Part shown: one piece after another, positions 1-11,390 of the stretch | Layout: the number at the start of each line of letters is the position of its first letter | Position numbering within the stretch: position 1 is the first letter of the stretch | From: Dermacentor variabilis | Taxonomy: Eukaryota > Arthropoda > Arachnida > Ixodida > Ixodidae | Length of the DNA stretch: 64,000 nucleotides | Direction: 5' to 3' | Assembly: GCF_050947875.1 (NCBI RefSeq) | Contig: NC_134569.1 | Span: forward strand, 203,850,127-203,914,126 | Translations under genes and position numbers: made by a program | The notes under the pieces: model-generated | The model's input: the letters and a program-made list of their open reading frames with translations, nothing else | The model's database searches: none | What the model was told of the DNA's origin: nothing

Positions 1-914
1 ATAATACCTCTACCTGCGTCTGTTTGTAAATGTGTGTTTTCTTGCATTTGTCGATTTTTTTTTAATTTCCCACATTTCTTTCTATTAGAGTTTTTCTTAG
101 TTTTCACACTTGTGTGTGAACACGTGCCTGCTACCATGCGTGTTTGCGCTTACTCTTATTTCTGTCCTTTTATTTTATATTAGCATTTGTTTTTGCTAGT
201 TTTCTTTGAGCAAAGTCTTTACACATTTTCATTAACCAATCTCATTCAAAGCACTAACTCCTGTACACTGCAGGGCTGGCCTCTTCCATCTTATTAAAAC
301 CTGTCTCGCTGGTCTACCTCGTCTTTTCAATCTGCCTACTCGCTGTGTTTTCTGTCCTTGCTTCTTGTGTTGTTGCTGCAATGTGATTAACCAACTTGCT
401 CAAAACAAATTTTGGTCGCCTATGAAAACAGAAAGGTTTAGAGATAAATTTTCTTAAAAGCGTCATGTGGGTTGCACAGTACTTTGCCTCTTACCTCTGT
501 TCATGCTTATGCATCAGTGCATGTGGCAGCTCGCCAAAAGTGCACATGAAAGGCTGGATATTGCAAAACAACACCTTGCTATGCTGTTGAATTTTTCATG
601 CATTCAGTCTTAGTAAACAGACGGTTTCACTGCCCATCACATATGATGGTAAAAATATTCAACATGAACAACATTGTGCAGTAGGGTATCATTTCCTGTC
701 TGATGCTTTCGTCATTGCAAAGACATTTTTCAGTGAATGGAGCCCGGCGGAGCAGTGCACTGAGAGCTTTTGCAACTTTCACCATTTATTACTTCACGAA
801 TGTCATTGTCTGAACCTGGCCATCGATCGCTATGCTGATGGCTTGTGAATTAAATAATTGCCTCAATAAAACACATTCAACTTCACTCAGCATTTTTTAG
901 TACAAACAATGTTA
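1..914. other. No gene recognised
   Basis: AT-rich sequence with only short open frames. No repeat, splice-bounded exon or RNA fold that I can support. Confidence 0.5.
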
Positions 915-1830
915 GCAGAGCTATTTAGGGTGGATAATTGTGCTTACATTGGTGTTACTTGCGCGGTCAGATAAACAAACATAACAAAGGCTGCGGCATG
1001 ACTGTGATTTGATGTGCAGATTGCAAATGGTGCCTTTCAAGCGTGCCTTCGACTACTGCTATTAATAGCTACCCGACTGAGTATTTTGGGCCTAACTAAG
1101 CTAATGATGTTTGATAATTGTTCTCTTATTCGCATTACTTGCCTGGGCCAGGTAGCCAAAATAAACAATGCCACCACATTAATGTGTGTTTGCATGCAAG
1201 CTGCCAACAGTAGCTGTCCTTTTTGCGTTGATTGCTGCCATTTCACTGACAGTGGCAACAGCTTGACTGTGCTTTGACGTGCAGACCGCTAATGGTGCCT
1301 TTCAAGCGTGCCCTCGACTACTGCTATGAATAGTTACCCAAATGAGTATTTTGGTCCTCACTAAGCTAATGATGTTTGATAATTGTTCTCTTGTCCATAT
1401 TACTTGCCTGAGCCATATAACCAAAATAAAGAATGCGACCACATAAATGTGCTTTTGCATGCAAACTACTAAAGTGACGGTCAATTTCGCGTTGACTGCT
1501 GCTGTTTCACCTACAATGTCTACGACATGGTTGCGCTTTGAAGTGCAGATGCTAAAGGTGCCTTTCAAGCATGCCTTGACGACTGTTATCTCATCACAGA
1601 GCCCGTCATGCTCGTAGGTGGCTGCCCAATAGAATATTTTGGGCCTTCTTACATTGGCATTAGTCATCTCAATGGGCTGGAAATAACAGTAGGGGCAGCA
1701 CAACTGCACGCAAAGCACAATGTGCTTTGGCGTGCACATTGGTGTGGCTGTCACTTTCACGTTGACTACTGCTTTTTCGTGTGAAGCTGGATAGTGGCTG
1801 CCCGAATGAGCATTTTGGGCCCCGCATAGT
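915..1830. repeat. Tandem array, ~265-bp unit
   Basis: The word GTGCAGA followed by a GGTGCCTTTCAAGC block recurs at 1014, 1279 and 1543, giving periods of 265 and 264 bp. Each unit also carries GTTTGATAATTGTTCTC and a TGCATGCAA stretch. A degenerate partial unit precedes the first full one (from about 915) and diverged remnants continue to about 1830, where the motif TTTTGGGCC still recurs. The copies differ by many substitutions, so the array is old. The open frames inside it are not conserved between units and I do not treat them as genes. Confidence 0.8.
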
Positions 1831-2084
1831 TATTCAGGGTTAACAAATGTATTTGCATTCAGATTTTCCAGCATTTCAGCACGTTTCCATGCCAATACTT
1901 ATATTGAGCACGATCTGTGCAGGACGTTGCTTTTTCAGAATTGGGCTTCCATTAAAAGGAATATATCACCAAATGAACTGCTTATTTATTTGAGAGGTCA
2001 CGGCAGAATACTTGGCTGCTGCGAACCCACCGGCAATATTTTGGTAGCCCTAATAAGGGCTGTTCCTTCATTAAAAAGAAGCCG

Positions 2085-4032
2085 TTATGCTTCATCGAGT
2101 GGCTTAATGCCGGACAGCTCGCAGTCGGAGTCGCTTTCTTCACTGTCATTTTCACCCAGTTGGATGATGATGGGTTGCATGTGGTCACTTCCAGACATAT
2201 CAAGCCTGAACTTTGCCTCCAGGTCCATCACATGGTGAAGTTTTTTCCTCCAGTCTTCCGCCGTTACGTGCTTGATTTTTTCCCTCAAGGCGTCTCTGAC
2301 CGTGGACAGCTTGATGCCTCTGTTGTCCTCAGCTATGCCATTTTTTACCTTTGCCCACACGAGCTCGATAGGGTTAAATTCTCAGTGGTACGGTGGGAGC
2401 CCGAGTACGATGCAACCGGCCCTTTCAGCTGCATTGTCTACGATGTAGCTCAGAAAGCGTGGCTTTACAGATGCTACCAACTCAAGCAGCTGCTTTTTAA
2501 CCACCCTTTCGCTGTAGGTGATGTTTTTGCTTTTGAGTCACTCCTGTATTTTTTCGTTCTTCCAAGCTGTTGACGGCAATTTCTCTTCTCGCCGGGAATG
2601 GTAAGGTGCATTGCCCAAAATAATGACGCTACCAGCAGGCAACTTCTGCAGAACGTCATTAAACCATCCCTCGAAGTGATTGCCGTCCATTTCTTCGTGG
2701 TAGTCGCTTGTTTTTTGGCCTCAGAATATAACTAAGCAGCCATCGACGAAGCCATCCTCGCTGCCAATGTGCGTCACAATCAGGCGCTGGCCTTTTCCAG
2801 AAGGTTGTTTCAGACCCGTTGACAGGCCATTTGCTCGAGCGTATAGGTGTCCGCGCTTCTGCACCACGATGTCTGTCCACACAATCGACCCAGTGTGTAC
2901 CGCCGTCACCCATGTCTCGTCCAGGAAAAAGATCTTTCGGCCTTCTGCCCGTAGCGCTCCACGTCACGAAGGTAGCGATTCTGCCATTCAGCGATGTCAT
3001 CCTGATCGGTCAGCAGCGAATTGTGGCTCCTCTTCTCGTGCTTGAATCAGATCTCAACAAGCAGGCAACGCACAGTACACCGCTTCAGTGATGGGAGATC
3101 CATTGTTGCATGTGTCTATGTATGTGTGGCTGGCAGGAGGTCTGGACCCCACTTCACGCAGAGTCAGAGACGAGGAGAGCTTTCTCGGTGAAGAATTCTT
3201 TATATAATGTTTACATGTTGTCGTCGTATCAGGAGAGAGACCAACAGAGTAGCTGCAAGCTGCTTAAATAACACCCCTCAGTCCACAGATTCGCCAGACA
3301 GTCCCTAAGGACAAAACAAGGTCGAGAGAGAGAGGGTCTGGGCAGCCTCCGTGGTCCTAACGCCGCTCTCGGTGGCCGGCACTTCCTCAAACCGCGCTGC
3401 GGCGTCAGGCCGATCTGGCGGTCGGTCAGAATGGTGCGCCGGGGAAATTTTATGGCCCGCATAGGACAAAGGGAACCAACTGTAAGGCACAGGGTCGACA
3501 CACAGGCCTCCTTTGGAAACCGTCCCAAACACAGTGGGAGTCGTTCGTGGTGCGGGCACTGCTGGACAAAGGAGGGGGGGTTGCATTGCTGCTGGCACGG
3601 GGAGGGGCCGAATAGCAGTCCGTGATCCGGTGGCCGCTTCCGTCGTGGACGCCGTGCAGCCATGGGAAAACCCGAGCCGTGCACATAGTCGTGTGCCCGA
3701 AGCAGGGACCATGCGGGGATGAATGCTGCCCCCACAGTCGACACACCATAGCACTGGCCTTCCGTCAGACAAATTCCAGGGCACAAACATAACACCATAT
3801 ACGCTTCGAGAACTCGTTAGTGATCTTCTCGACCGTCGATATCTCGTTGCGGCGAAATAAATCGTGCACACGACCTCGGTGTGCACAATGTGTCATACTT
3901 CGTGCTGTGTCTTTTTTTCTCCGCATTTCGTGGGCACTTCCGCGAGGGCGTCGATAGTTTGCCACCCGAAATATGCAAAGCTTTGACCTCCCTCCTCACC
4001 TTGAACACTGTGCTTTTGCTGACACCGAGCAT
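2085..4032 (-). pseudogene. Tc1/mariner-superfamily transposase, DD82E-like, dead
   Basis: Minus-strand remnant of a cut-and-paste transposase. At the N-terminal side (about 4032-3800) is a helix-turn-helix-like stretch GVSKSTVFKVRREVKA. After the inserted LTR the frame resumes with a basic linker (KHEKRSHNSLL) and the first catalytic block FFLDETWV (Asp codon 2919-2921). The second block reads IILGNAPYH, where the usual Asp is Gly (GGC, 2613-2615). The third block is NPIELVW (Glu codon 2364-2366). Exactly 82 codons lie between the second and third catalytic positions, which fits the DD82E branch of the IS630/Tc1/mariner superfamily. Breaks: in-frame stops at 3047-3049, 2538-2540 and 2382-2384, a frameshift between the RYLRDVERY and DETWV segments (about 2950), and the LTR insertion. 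Terminal inverted repeats were not located. The family is fairly sure and the subgroup is inferred from spacing. Confidence 0.8.
3104..3794 (-). mobile_element. Solo LTR inserted in the transposase
   Basis: A 691-bp block interrupts the transposase remnant. It begins TGTTGCATG and ends CATAACA on the plus strand, so both ends have the TGTT...AACA form usual for Ty3/gypsy-type LTRs. It is bounded by a perfect 4-bp target duplication CCAT (3100-3103 and 3795-3798). Read on the minus strand it has a TATA-like TTATATAAAG about 100 bp before its end, as a U3-R-U5 layout would have. No internal coding region is present, so this is a solo LTR left by recombination. Clade unassigned. Confidence 0.7.
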
Positions 4033-5490
4033 CTTGAGTTTGTAATGGTTGCGATAAATGCATTGTTTTATATAAGTACTTGTTCAATAGCAACTGATTC
4101 ATTTGAAGCTCGGAACAGGAGTAGTAAATGTGCCGTGTACATGCAAACAAGCACAAAAGCCAGAGCTGCTCTTTCTACTTTTGTCACTTGCATGAAGCTA
4201 AAGAGCAGACGACGGGCAGCGTTGTGGAAGGCAAGGGGTTATTTTTCGGTCGCGATCCGGCATGTGCTGTAGCACATGAGAGCTCTACTAAACCAGTTAT
4301 TAAAATACGAAACTCTTTATTTATACCTAGAATTGCGCGTTTTAGAAGCACGATTTTTTGAGTGGAATTATTTTAGTCACGGAGGCAATCGGACATCGCG
4401 CTTTGGTCATCTGGGCGAGGCCTCCCCTTTTTTCTAAAGTTGTATCCGACTATAGTTGTTCCTTCTGTGCCCGCATTCTTTAAGTTTTTCTGCTACAATC
4501 CTCGAACCAGTTGTGTTGTCATCTTCATGCTTTGTTAAAACATGCATATAGCTTTTTATCAAGAAATGCAAATTGTCAAGAATCAAAATGAAGTATCTAG
4601 TTTTCACACATTATATGCTTATCATGCTGTGCCACTGGTGTTGGCACTAACAGTGTGTACTCAGACACAAGAAACAACCAGCTGAATTTCTTGCACATGC
4701 AAGGCGCTCAAATCTCTCAGTATAAAAATGTATACTTTGCTTAATCTAGAAATACGCCTCAGGATTTCTGCTGTTTACACCAATGTCCCTATGACAAAAA
4801 TGAAGAGTGCCCGAAATTTGCGTTCATGAGAACAGTGCACACGCGCGTGCACATTTCACGATAGCGCGCATGTACTCATGTAACTTTTAAGCTGTTCCTT
4901 ATATTGCCCTCAGCGACTATAAACACCTTCATAGCACAGAAATAACTTCTGAAAAACACACAAGATACGTGAACGAGGCAGAAAGGGCCGGAACCAAAAC
5001 TCGCCCGCAACGCTTATGCACTGTTCACTTCAGAACATATGCATATTGCATGAAACGAACACTTATACGCCTAGCACCACTGCGACACATTGCACGTGCA
5101 TATCACAGTACACTTACGCTTCGTAAAAGTAAGAACCCTAGCGCTCGAACATACTGTACGTGTTTGCGGTCACCAATGCGCATCGCAGCCGGCAAAACAG
5201 CTCACACGAAGCAAGACACAAACAGCACATTACGAATGCCTGCAATGAGACGGCAATGAAGCTCATCGTGCCATCACTTCTGAAACACAAGCCAGCACTG
5301 CACAAACGTGCAATCTTCGTATCGATGAAGCGCGCACACACAACACCTACGAACACTATATGCTGATGTGGGCGATCGCAAATCTTTTCATTTTGGCGCG
5401 TACCGAACTAGTGTCATGCTTAGAATGCAGGTGTGTGCGATGGCCTTCACGTTTGTAATGCACATGCAAAAAAACGGCCTAAAACACACG
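4033..5490. other. No gene recognised
   Basis: May include the outer part of the Tc1-like element next door, but I could not find its terminal repeat. Otherwise unremarkable AT-rich sequence. Confidence 0.4.
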
Positions 5491-5499
5491 AAATCGGCG

Positions 5500-6050
5500 G
5501 CTTCATTCCTTCCGATCCTCGCGTAAACACAACGCACATCCGTCTGTTTCCTTTGGCGATCGCACGTACTGAAGACTGTCAGGAAGAGTACAGCTGCATG
5601 TTACGTTAGACAAATAGCTTTGCAGGTGCTGAATAGCTCTTGCAATCATCACAATAAACCACACAAAAAACAAACGGCCGCTGAAGCCTAGGGGTCTAGG
5701 GCTTGCGCCCCGCTTCACTTCGAACCAGCGCCATGTTTGTGCGGGCGCCGCACGGATATGGCACGGAGGCAAAAGTTCACGACCGCCTCTCGTGACGTCA
5801 CGTCGGCCATTACTGGCGGGCCGCTGGCTTGCGGTGCGGCGTGCGGCCATGGGCGGTTTGAGCGTAAATCGACCCTAACGTTTTCAGCGCCGCTGTGCGG
5901 AGCTCCCGGCCCTGCACTGCCCCTCGGGATCGGCCCACATATGTTTTTGCTGACGGACGCGGACATGAAAAAACTGCCGACCAACCAGAGGCTAACAGCT
6001 TCGCTGCAAAACACTTTCTCGTTTCCTCGTGTACAATCGACGACCTGACG
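5500..6050. promoter_or_regulatory. CpG-rich patch with CRE palindrome
   Basis: GC- and CpG-rich island in AT-rich surroundings. It contains the 12-bp palindrome CGTGACGTCACG (5791-5802, core CRE TGACGTCA) and a GGGCGG box near 5850. This would suit a promoter, but no exon with a convincing start and splice donor is visible on either side, and tick MITEs can also be GC-rich with such motifs. Low confidence. Confidence 0.2.
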
Positions 6051-6840
6051 AATTTAAAGAATATCCAAATTTTTTACGAAATACCGAAATTTCCATCGAA
6101 GAGGACAATATTTGACGTGGCATTTCAAACTGTCCAACATTCCCACTGTCTGCCACAGGTGTTTTCTGTGGCCGTTCTCACTTCAAAAAATATATATATG
6201 AATAAAATAAATAAACACGAGTTGTCCAAAAATAAACAAATATAAAAAACAAATATTGCACCATTTCTCGCCCTTGAACAGCGCATGCAGGTTATCTTGC
6301 CTTCCAGAGGAAACGGAAGCGAGCGAGGGAGCTCCGGTTGCGACAGCAGCGTCTGGCGCGTTTCCGTGCAACTCCCTCGGCCGAGAGGATCGCGACGCGA
6401 GGTTAAACGGCTTATCTCTTCCGCGAACCGCAACAACACTGCTCCGCAAGCCGACCGCACGTGAAACACATCAATAAGTCTCCCCTTTTCCTGCTGCGCT
6501 ACACACAAACGTAAGAATTAGTAGCGTTGTGCAAAGAGTAATGAAATTTCACTTTGAATCGTGTGGGCGGTTACTGTGCAGAGACGAAAAAAAGAAACAG
6601 CGATACACAGAATACGGAAGGCTAATAGGGCGTCTTAAATAATGGTTGCCCCGATTGCAGTCGAGATTTTTTGCTCGCCTAACACAAATTTTGACACATT
6701 TGGAGAACAAATTTGCTTCACTATAAGCGATACCGTGTTATTTTTCGGTTTCGTTACGGCAGAATGCTACCCCGTTGAAATCACGCATGACCCACAAAAT
6801 TTTATATTGATTTCTTTATATCCCTGCTCGTTATATTACG

Positions 6841-6842
<2 letters not shown>
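6051..6842. other. No gene recognised
   Basis: Mixed composition leading into a TA microsatellite. Nothing supportable. Confidence 0.4.

Positions 6843-6922
<80 letters not shown>
6843..6922. repeat. (TA)40 microsatellite
   Basis: About 80 bp of uninterrupted TA dinucleotides. The tyrosine-isoleucine run predicted across it is an artefact of the repeat. Confidence 0.95.
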
Positions 6923-6926
<4 letters not shown>

Positions 6927-8186
6927 CCCACGGTCATGACACCAGAGGCGCAACGGGCTCGGGTAGCACGAATCCGTTATGTTAAGCGTGCTCAGAGCAC
7001 ACACCATTCGTGGGGTACATAAGCATTTTACTACCGATGAGTTTACCTACAGACGCAACACACACTCCACCGCAATCTTGCAACAGCACGAACTGATAAG
7101 CAGAAATACTCTTTGTACCAACGTGACTTTTTCTGAGACTTTGCTGTTGCCAATTTTCCCGAGTTCCTTCAAGATGTCTGAATTAGCCTGCTCGAAGCAA
7201 TGCCCCCGTCCGATGTTCTTTTTCTATTTTTACAAGCACAATACTTTTAAGGGTATGGTAGGAGGTCGACGAGAACACTATTTATACGTAAAATTTGACG
7301 ACAGGTTCTTGAAATCGAAGAACGAGCCCGAATTTATGAACTTTGTACGGAAAATTCGGCATATTTTTCAGGTCAGTGTATAAACACCGGGTGTTCCTAC
7401 GAGCACTGCCAAGCACGTCTGAAGAGAGAGCACACAAAATTAAATTAAAAGAGAAAATTTGACAAACCGGAATATTCGGGAGCGGGGGACATCAGGAAAG
7501 AGGTTAAGTGTTCTCATTGTCTCACTCACTAAGTAATATAATTATAGTTAGCGCAGTTAGGAGGTTACTGGCAATGTAGAATGTGCAGTTGCTGACGGGG
7601 TGATCTCGAGATCGCGCAGAGTCCCTTCTCCTAGGCCCTGCACCACGAGAAAGTCGCGCACTCTTTCGCCGGGAAATGGGAACTGAAATCACCTCCCCCG
7701 GAATAACAAAGACGGTTCGCTCCGCGAGGCGCATGCCGAAATTTTTGCTTGGGGGCGCGTGTGGTAGCGACCCTCCTTTTCTTTTTTGTAAATAAAGTAA
7801 GAAATCCTTCGCGCTACCTTTTTATCGCTTACTTTTCGCGCGTGAATATCGCTTGTGATGAAGTGATAATCGCGCCCTTTGTGGCCATTTCGGTCAAAAT
7901 CTAGAAGGCGGATGATATGTGATGGCCAATGTTCTGCAATGCCGACGAATTCCAGGAGTACACCACGAGGCGTAACCGCCACGTCGGAATAAGAAAGATG
8001 GTTCGCCCCGCGTGGAGACGTCAGAAGACGTCAACACCTGACGTTACGGTACACTTAGTTTGCTGCGCTCTTCAAGCGTTCAGTTTCAGTTTCACAGCAA
8101 ACGGAAGAAAAAAATCAGTGGCCTTCCACTCTGTGAAGAAGGATGACCAGCGAAGCTGTGTATGTGGGCCCCTTAATGACGAACTG
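6923..8186. other. No gene recognised
   Basis: A 134-codon open frame at 6979-7383 matches no family I know and lacks supporting context. GC rises from about 7600 onward. Confidence 0.35.
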
Positions 8187-8407
8187 CACCTCCGCCGCGG
8201 GTCGGCCCGGCATTGCACTATCTCGGGGATAGGCCCACGTACGGGGAGTGCTTACCGCCTGCTTCACCTCCGCCGCGGGCCGACCCGGCGTTGCACTATC
8301 TCCGGAATCGGACCACGTATGGGGAGTGCTTACCGCCTGCTTCACCTCCGCTGTGGGTCGACCCGGCATTGCACTATATCGGGTATAGGCCCACGTACGG
8401 GGAGTTC
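8187..8407 (+). repeat. 78-bp tandem repeat, 2.8 copies
   Basis: Units starting CACCTCCGC at 8187, 8265 and 8343 give an exact 78-bp period. Because 78 is a multiple of three, the frame stays open and predicts a 26-residue repeat (core CTISGIGPRTGSAYRL) in one frame, with further open frames on both strands. Openness in several frames at once argues for a repeat artefact, not a protein gene. Confidence 0.85.
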
Positions 8408-8510
8408 GTTGTTTACGACACGAAAATTCCCTTGGACGATAGAGGTATACAGCTACGCAGTAAAAAGCGAGAAGCTTTCTCGTGGGGCCGGGCCGGCGAC
8501 TTCACAAGGG

Positions 8511-10160
8511 CTAGTAAGTACAGCGGGGCGTTGCACTTGCGGAGGTGCAGGACGTTTACGCGCATGCGCGAGTAAAAGCGGGTGCGAGAGAGAAAATGTG
8601 GGCGGTTTTACCCCTTGAATATATGACTCTGGCTAGGCACTACGGAGGAGAAGTTTCTTAGCGCGTGTTGTTTGCGTTTGTCCCTAGGCCTGCAGGCATT
8701 GCGGAGTGGGGTTGAGTTTGTTTACGCTCAGACGCGGGCTGCTGGCGCAGCAAAACAGGTCACAACATCGCAGATGTATCCTTGGAAGCAGTAGAAACCG
8801 TGGAGGAGGCCGGTCCGCATATATTGAAGATCTAGAAGGCACACCGCTTTAGCAACCGCGGTTGAACGCGAGTGGCTGAAAGGGTCCCGGTGAAGCTCGA
8901 CGCCCCTGTAACTGCTATGCCTCCTAACGCGTTTTACGCTAAGCTAACCTAACGTTAACCTAACCTAACGAGGCCGGAACAGAAAGACAATGCACACGAC
9001 GTAACCGTTGTGAGAATACGCCGCGCCACCCTGACGGGCTTTAGGCTAACCTAGCATAACGTAACGTTAACCTAGCCTAACCCACGGAGCAAGAAACATT
9101 TAGGAGTGGAAACTCCACTGTTTGCGGCGATCAGAAAAGGTCACAAGCCCGCGGAGCCGTTATCGTGCTGGCGGCGCCTGGCGGCCTGGAAAGAAATTAC
9201 CGCTGTTGAGAGCGCGCCGGAGCCGCCTGCTGCATTTTTTTTTTTCGCTGCGGCTTCTACGACGCGCCGCGTGGCGCCGCCACTGTATACGGCCCCGTCG
9301 GCGCCTACAAAAATTTTGACCTTATCTGGTCGCCCGCGCTGACGGGAGTTACACCTCCTAAATGTCTTACTTAGTGGCCTAACCTAACCCATCCTAAGCT
9401 AACGTTAACCTAACATTACTACATAACGTAGTCTAGACGCAATGACAATAACCCGCACGGCGTAAGCGTTGTGCCAACACGCCGCGCCACCCTAACGCCT
9501 TTCTACGCTAACCTAACGTAACCTAAGCTAACGTAAACCTAATCTGCTCCAACCTAACGTGGACGAGAAGCAAAGCCAATAATCCTCAGGGCTTGACATC
9601 AGGCCATCACGTTCAACCGTGGTTGCTAGGCGCTGTGCGTTTACTTCATTCAAAGGGCACCACTCAAAAATGCTCCTGAAAAGTGCAGGAGAGCAGGTCC
9701 AGCCCCTACTGCGGCTCCTTATTGCTCCCCCGGGGAAAATTAGCGTTTTCTTTGTCTTACTATTTTTTGAAGGTATAGTGCAGTAATGCGCGACAAAGTT
9801 ATAATCCGACATGACTGACTCGGCACCAGCGCCGCACGCGCGAGAAAGTCTATCCGAAGCATCTTCGCATGCAGCGATCACCAAATGGGGCGTCAGTGCG
9901 CGCTCGTTCACCTGTTTCACCGCGCCGACAGCCAGCGTCCGAGCGTAAACAAACTCGAACCCACTCCGCAGTGCCGGCACGCCTAGGGACAAACTCATAC
10001 AGCACGCGCTAAGAAACGTCTCCTCCGTAGTGCCTAGCCAGAGTCAGATATTGAATGTGCGAGGGCCCCCAGATTTTCTCTCTCGCACGCGCGCTTATTC
10101 GCACATGCATGCAAACGTCCCACGCCTTCGGAAGTGCTACTCCCCGCTGTACCTACTAGC
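8511..10160. mobile_element. Foldback-like inverted-repeat structure, 1.65 kb
   Basis: The left arm (8511-8760) is the diverged reverse complement of 9910-10160. Both share CTAGTA(A/G)GTACAGCGGGG at the outer end, then GCGAGAGAGAAAAT, GACTCTGGCTAGGCACTACG and GAGTTTGTTTACGCTC. An inner pair, AGCAACCGCGGTTGAACG at 8851-8868, matches 9610-9627 inverted. The arms enclose CCTAA-like runs and no transposase. It could be a Foldback-type element or two head-to-head copies of one repeat. No convincing target duplication was found. Confidence 0.6.
8930..9545. repeat. Degenerate CCTAA-like runs and ~455-bp direct repeat
   Basis: Between the inverted arms are clusters rich in TAACCTAACGTTAACCTAAC-type words, for example near 8940, 9050, 9380 and 9510. 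They resemble the arthropod telomere unit TTAGG read on the other strand, but interrupted. A block around 8985-9083 containing CGCCGCGCCACCCT recurs at about 9438-9545, about 455 bp away. Telomeric origin is an inference; a chance-enriched satellite is possible. Confidence 0.55.
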
Positions 10161-10703
10161 AACTGTAAAAATGCTGCAGAGCCAGTAAGGGAAGGACTTG
10201 TTGCGTGATTTGGAAACTGATATGAGATACCTCGTCGGTAGCTAGAAACTTTGAATTGTCAGTACGTGGCCGCGTAAGTGCACTAATTTGATTATTTCCT
10301 GTATTTAACTAATTAGCGAAAATACTATAACTCATAACCTGTATCCATATGTCCCCAGTTTCCTACAATCGAATTTGTGAAAAAGATTAATCGTTTATCT
10401 TGGGTGGCTCATTTTTGGGAATTTTTAGCAGTCTCGATAAAAACACCCATATATTTCGGCATTCGATTCATATTCAACGGTTGTTTTCTAGATTATTCAT
10501 ACTCGGTTAGATTTGAAAATATAACTTTTACAACACCCCTAGTAAGTCTTTCAATTTGAAACAACCGCTTAAAGAAACTGCTTCAAGGCTTGAAAATGTG
10601 TCTTTAGAGAGAGAGAAAAAAATCTTCGCAGATGTATGCCAATTCGACGAACTCGCACAACAAGGACAGTGAAGCTGTATGAGTTATCACACGCTTACAA
10701 TAT
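10161..10703. other. No gene recognised
   Basis: AT-rich spacer between the inverted-repeat structure and the LTR/RTE nest. Confidence 0.4.
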
Positions 10704-11386
10704 TATTACGGGGATGTTGGGAGAATAAGAATGGGCTGGGGTGCGTTTGGCAGGCATTCTCAGATCATGAACAGCAGGTTGCCATTATCCCTCAAGAGAA
10801 AAGTATATAATAGCTGTGTCTTACCAGTACTCACCTACGGGGCAGAAACCTGGAGGCTTACGAAAAGGGTTCTACTCAAATTGAGGACGACGCAACGAGC
10901 TATGGAAAGAAGAATGATAGGTGTAACGTTAAGGGATAAGAAAAGAGCAGATTGGGTGAGGGAACAAACACGAGTTAATGACATCTTAGTTGAAATCAAG
11001 AAAAAGAAATGGGCATGGGCAGGACATGTAATGAGGAGGGAAGATAACCGATGGTCATTAAGGGTCACGGACTGGATCCCAAGGGAAGGGAAGCGTAGCA
11101 GGGGGCGGCAGAAAGTTAGGTGGGCGGATGAGATTAAGAAGTTTGCAGGCATGGCATGGCCACAATTAGTACATGACCGGGGTTGTTGGAGAAGTATGGG
11201 AGAGGCCTTTGCCCTGCAGTGGGCGTAACCAGGCTGATGATGATGATGATGTTGGGAGTATAGGAGATTATATTTACAATTGATATACAAAATGAGTCGG
11301 AGTAAAGATGGCTGACCACCAACAACCCGCAGCAGCCAGCGTCTCGCGATCTTCTTCTTCCTCTCTTCGTTCATCTTTCCGTAACA
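10704..11386 (-). mobile_element. Short LTR-like element interrupted by an RTE copy
   Basis: When the RTE insertion and one copy of its target duplication are discounted, a 148-bp sequence remains, beginning TATTACGG and ending CCGTAACA. These ends are inverted repeats of each other except for one base. A 4-bp repeat ATAT flanks it (10700-10703 and 11387-11390). This looks like a very short solo LTR or a small inverted-repeat element. No coding capacity. Confidence 0.4.
10724..11247 (+). pseudogene. RTE-clade LINE, 5'-truncated 3' end
   Basis: Encodes the C-terminal tail of an RTE-type reverse transcriptase as one open frame of 165 codons (10731-11228). Diagnostic parts are LPVLTYGAETW, GHVMRREDNRW, RGRQKVRWADEI and DRGCWRSMGEAFALQWA. 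After the stop come a few bases and a short GAT-repeat tail (to 11250), typical of RTE 3' ends. The insertion is bounded by an 11-bp perfect target duplication GATGTTGGGAG (10713-10723 and 11248-11258), so both boundaries are precise. The polymerase core and endonuclease are absent. The uninterrupted frame suggests a fairly recent insertion. Confidence 0.88.
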
Positions 11387-11390
11387 ATAT

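Noticed and set aside
2160..2573. 137-codon plus-strand open frame
   Set aside because: Antisense shadow of the transposase remnant, whose motifs are clear on the minus strand.
3229..3886. Overlapping minus-strand frames of up to 193 codons
   Set aside because: They lie almost wholly within the solo LTR (the longest overruns its right end), are open in several phases because of GC-rich sequence, and match no family.
5500..6050. Definite promoter of a host gene
   Set aside because: CRE and GC boxes alone are not enough; no exon found and MITE origin is possible.
6642..6923. 93-codon frame ending in Tyr-Ile repeats
   Set aside because: Produced by the TA microsatellite.
7929..8618. 229-codon frame, the longest outside LINEs
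   Set aside because: About a third of it is the 78-bp repeat, the rest is low-information GC-rich sequence, and other frames are open too.
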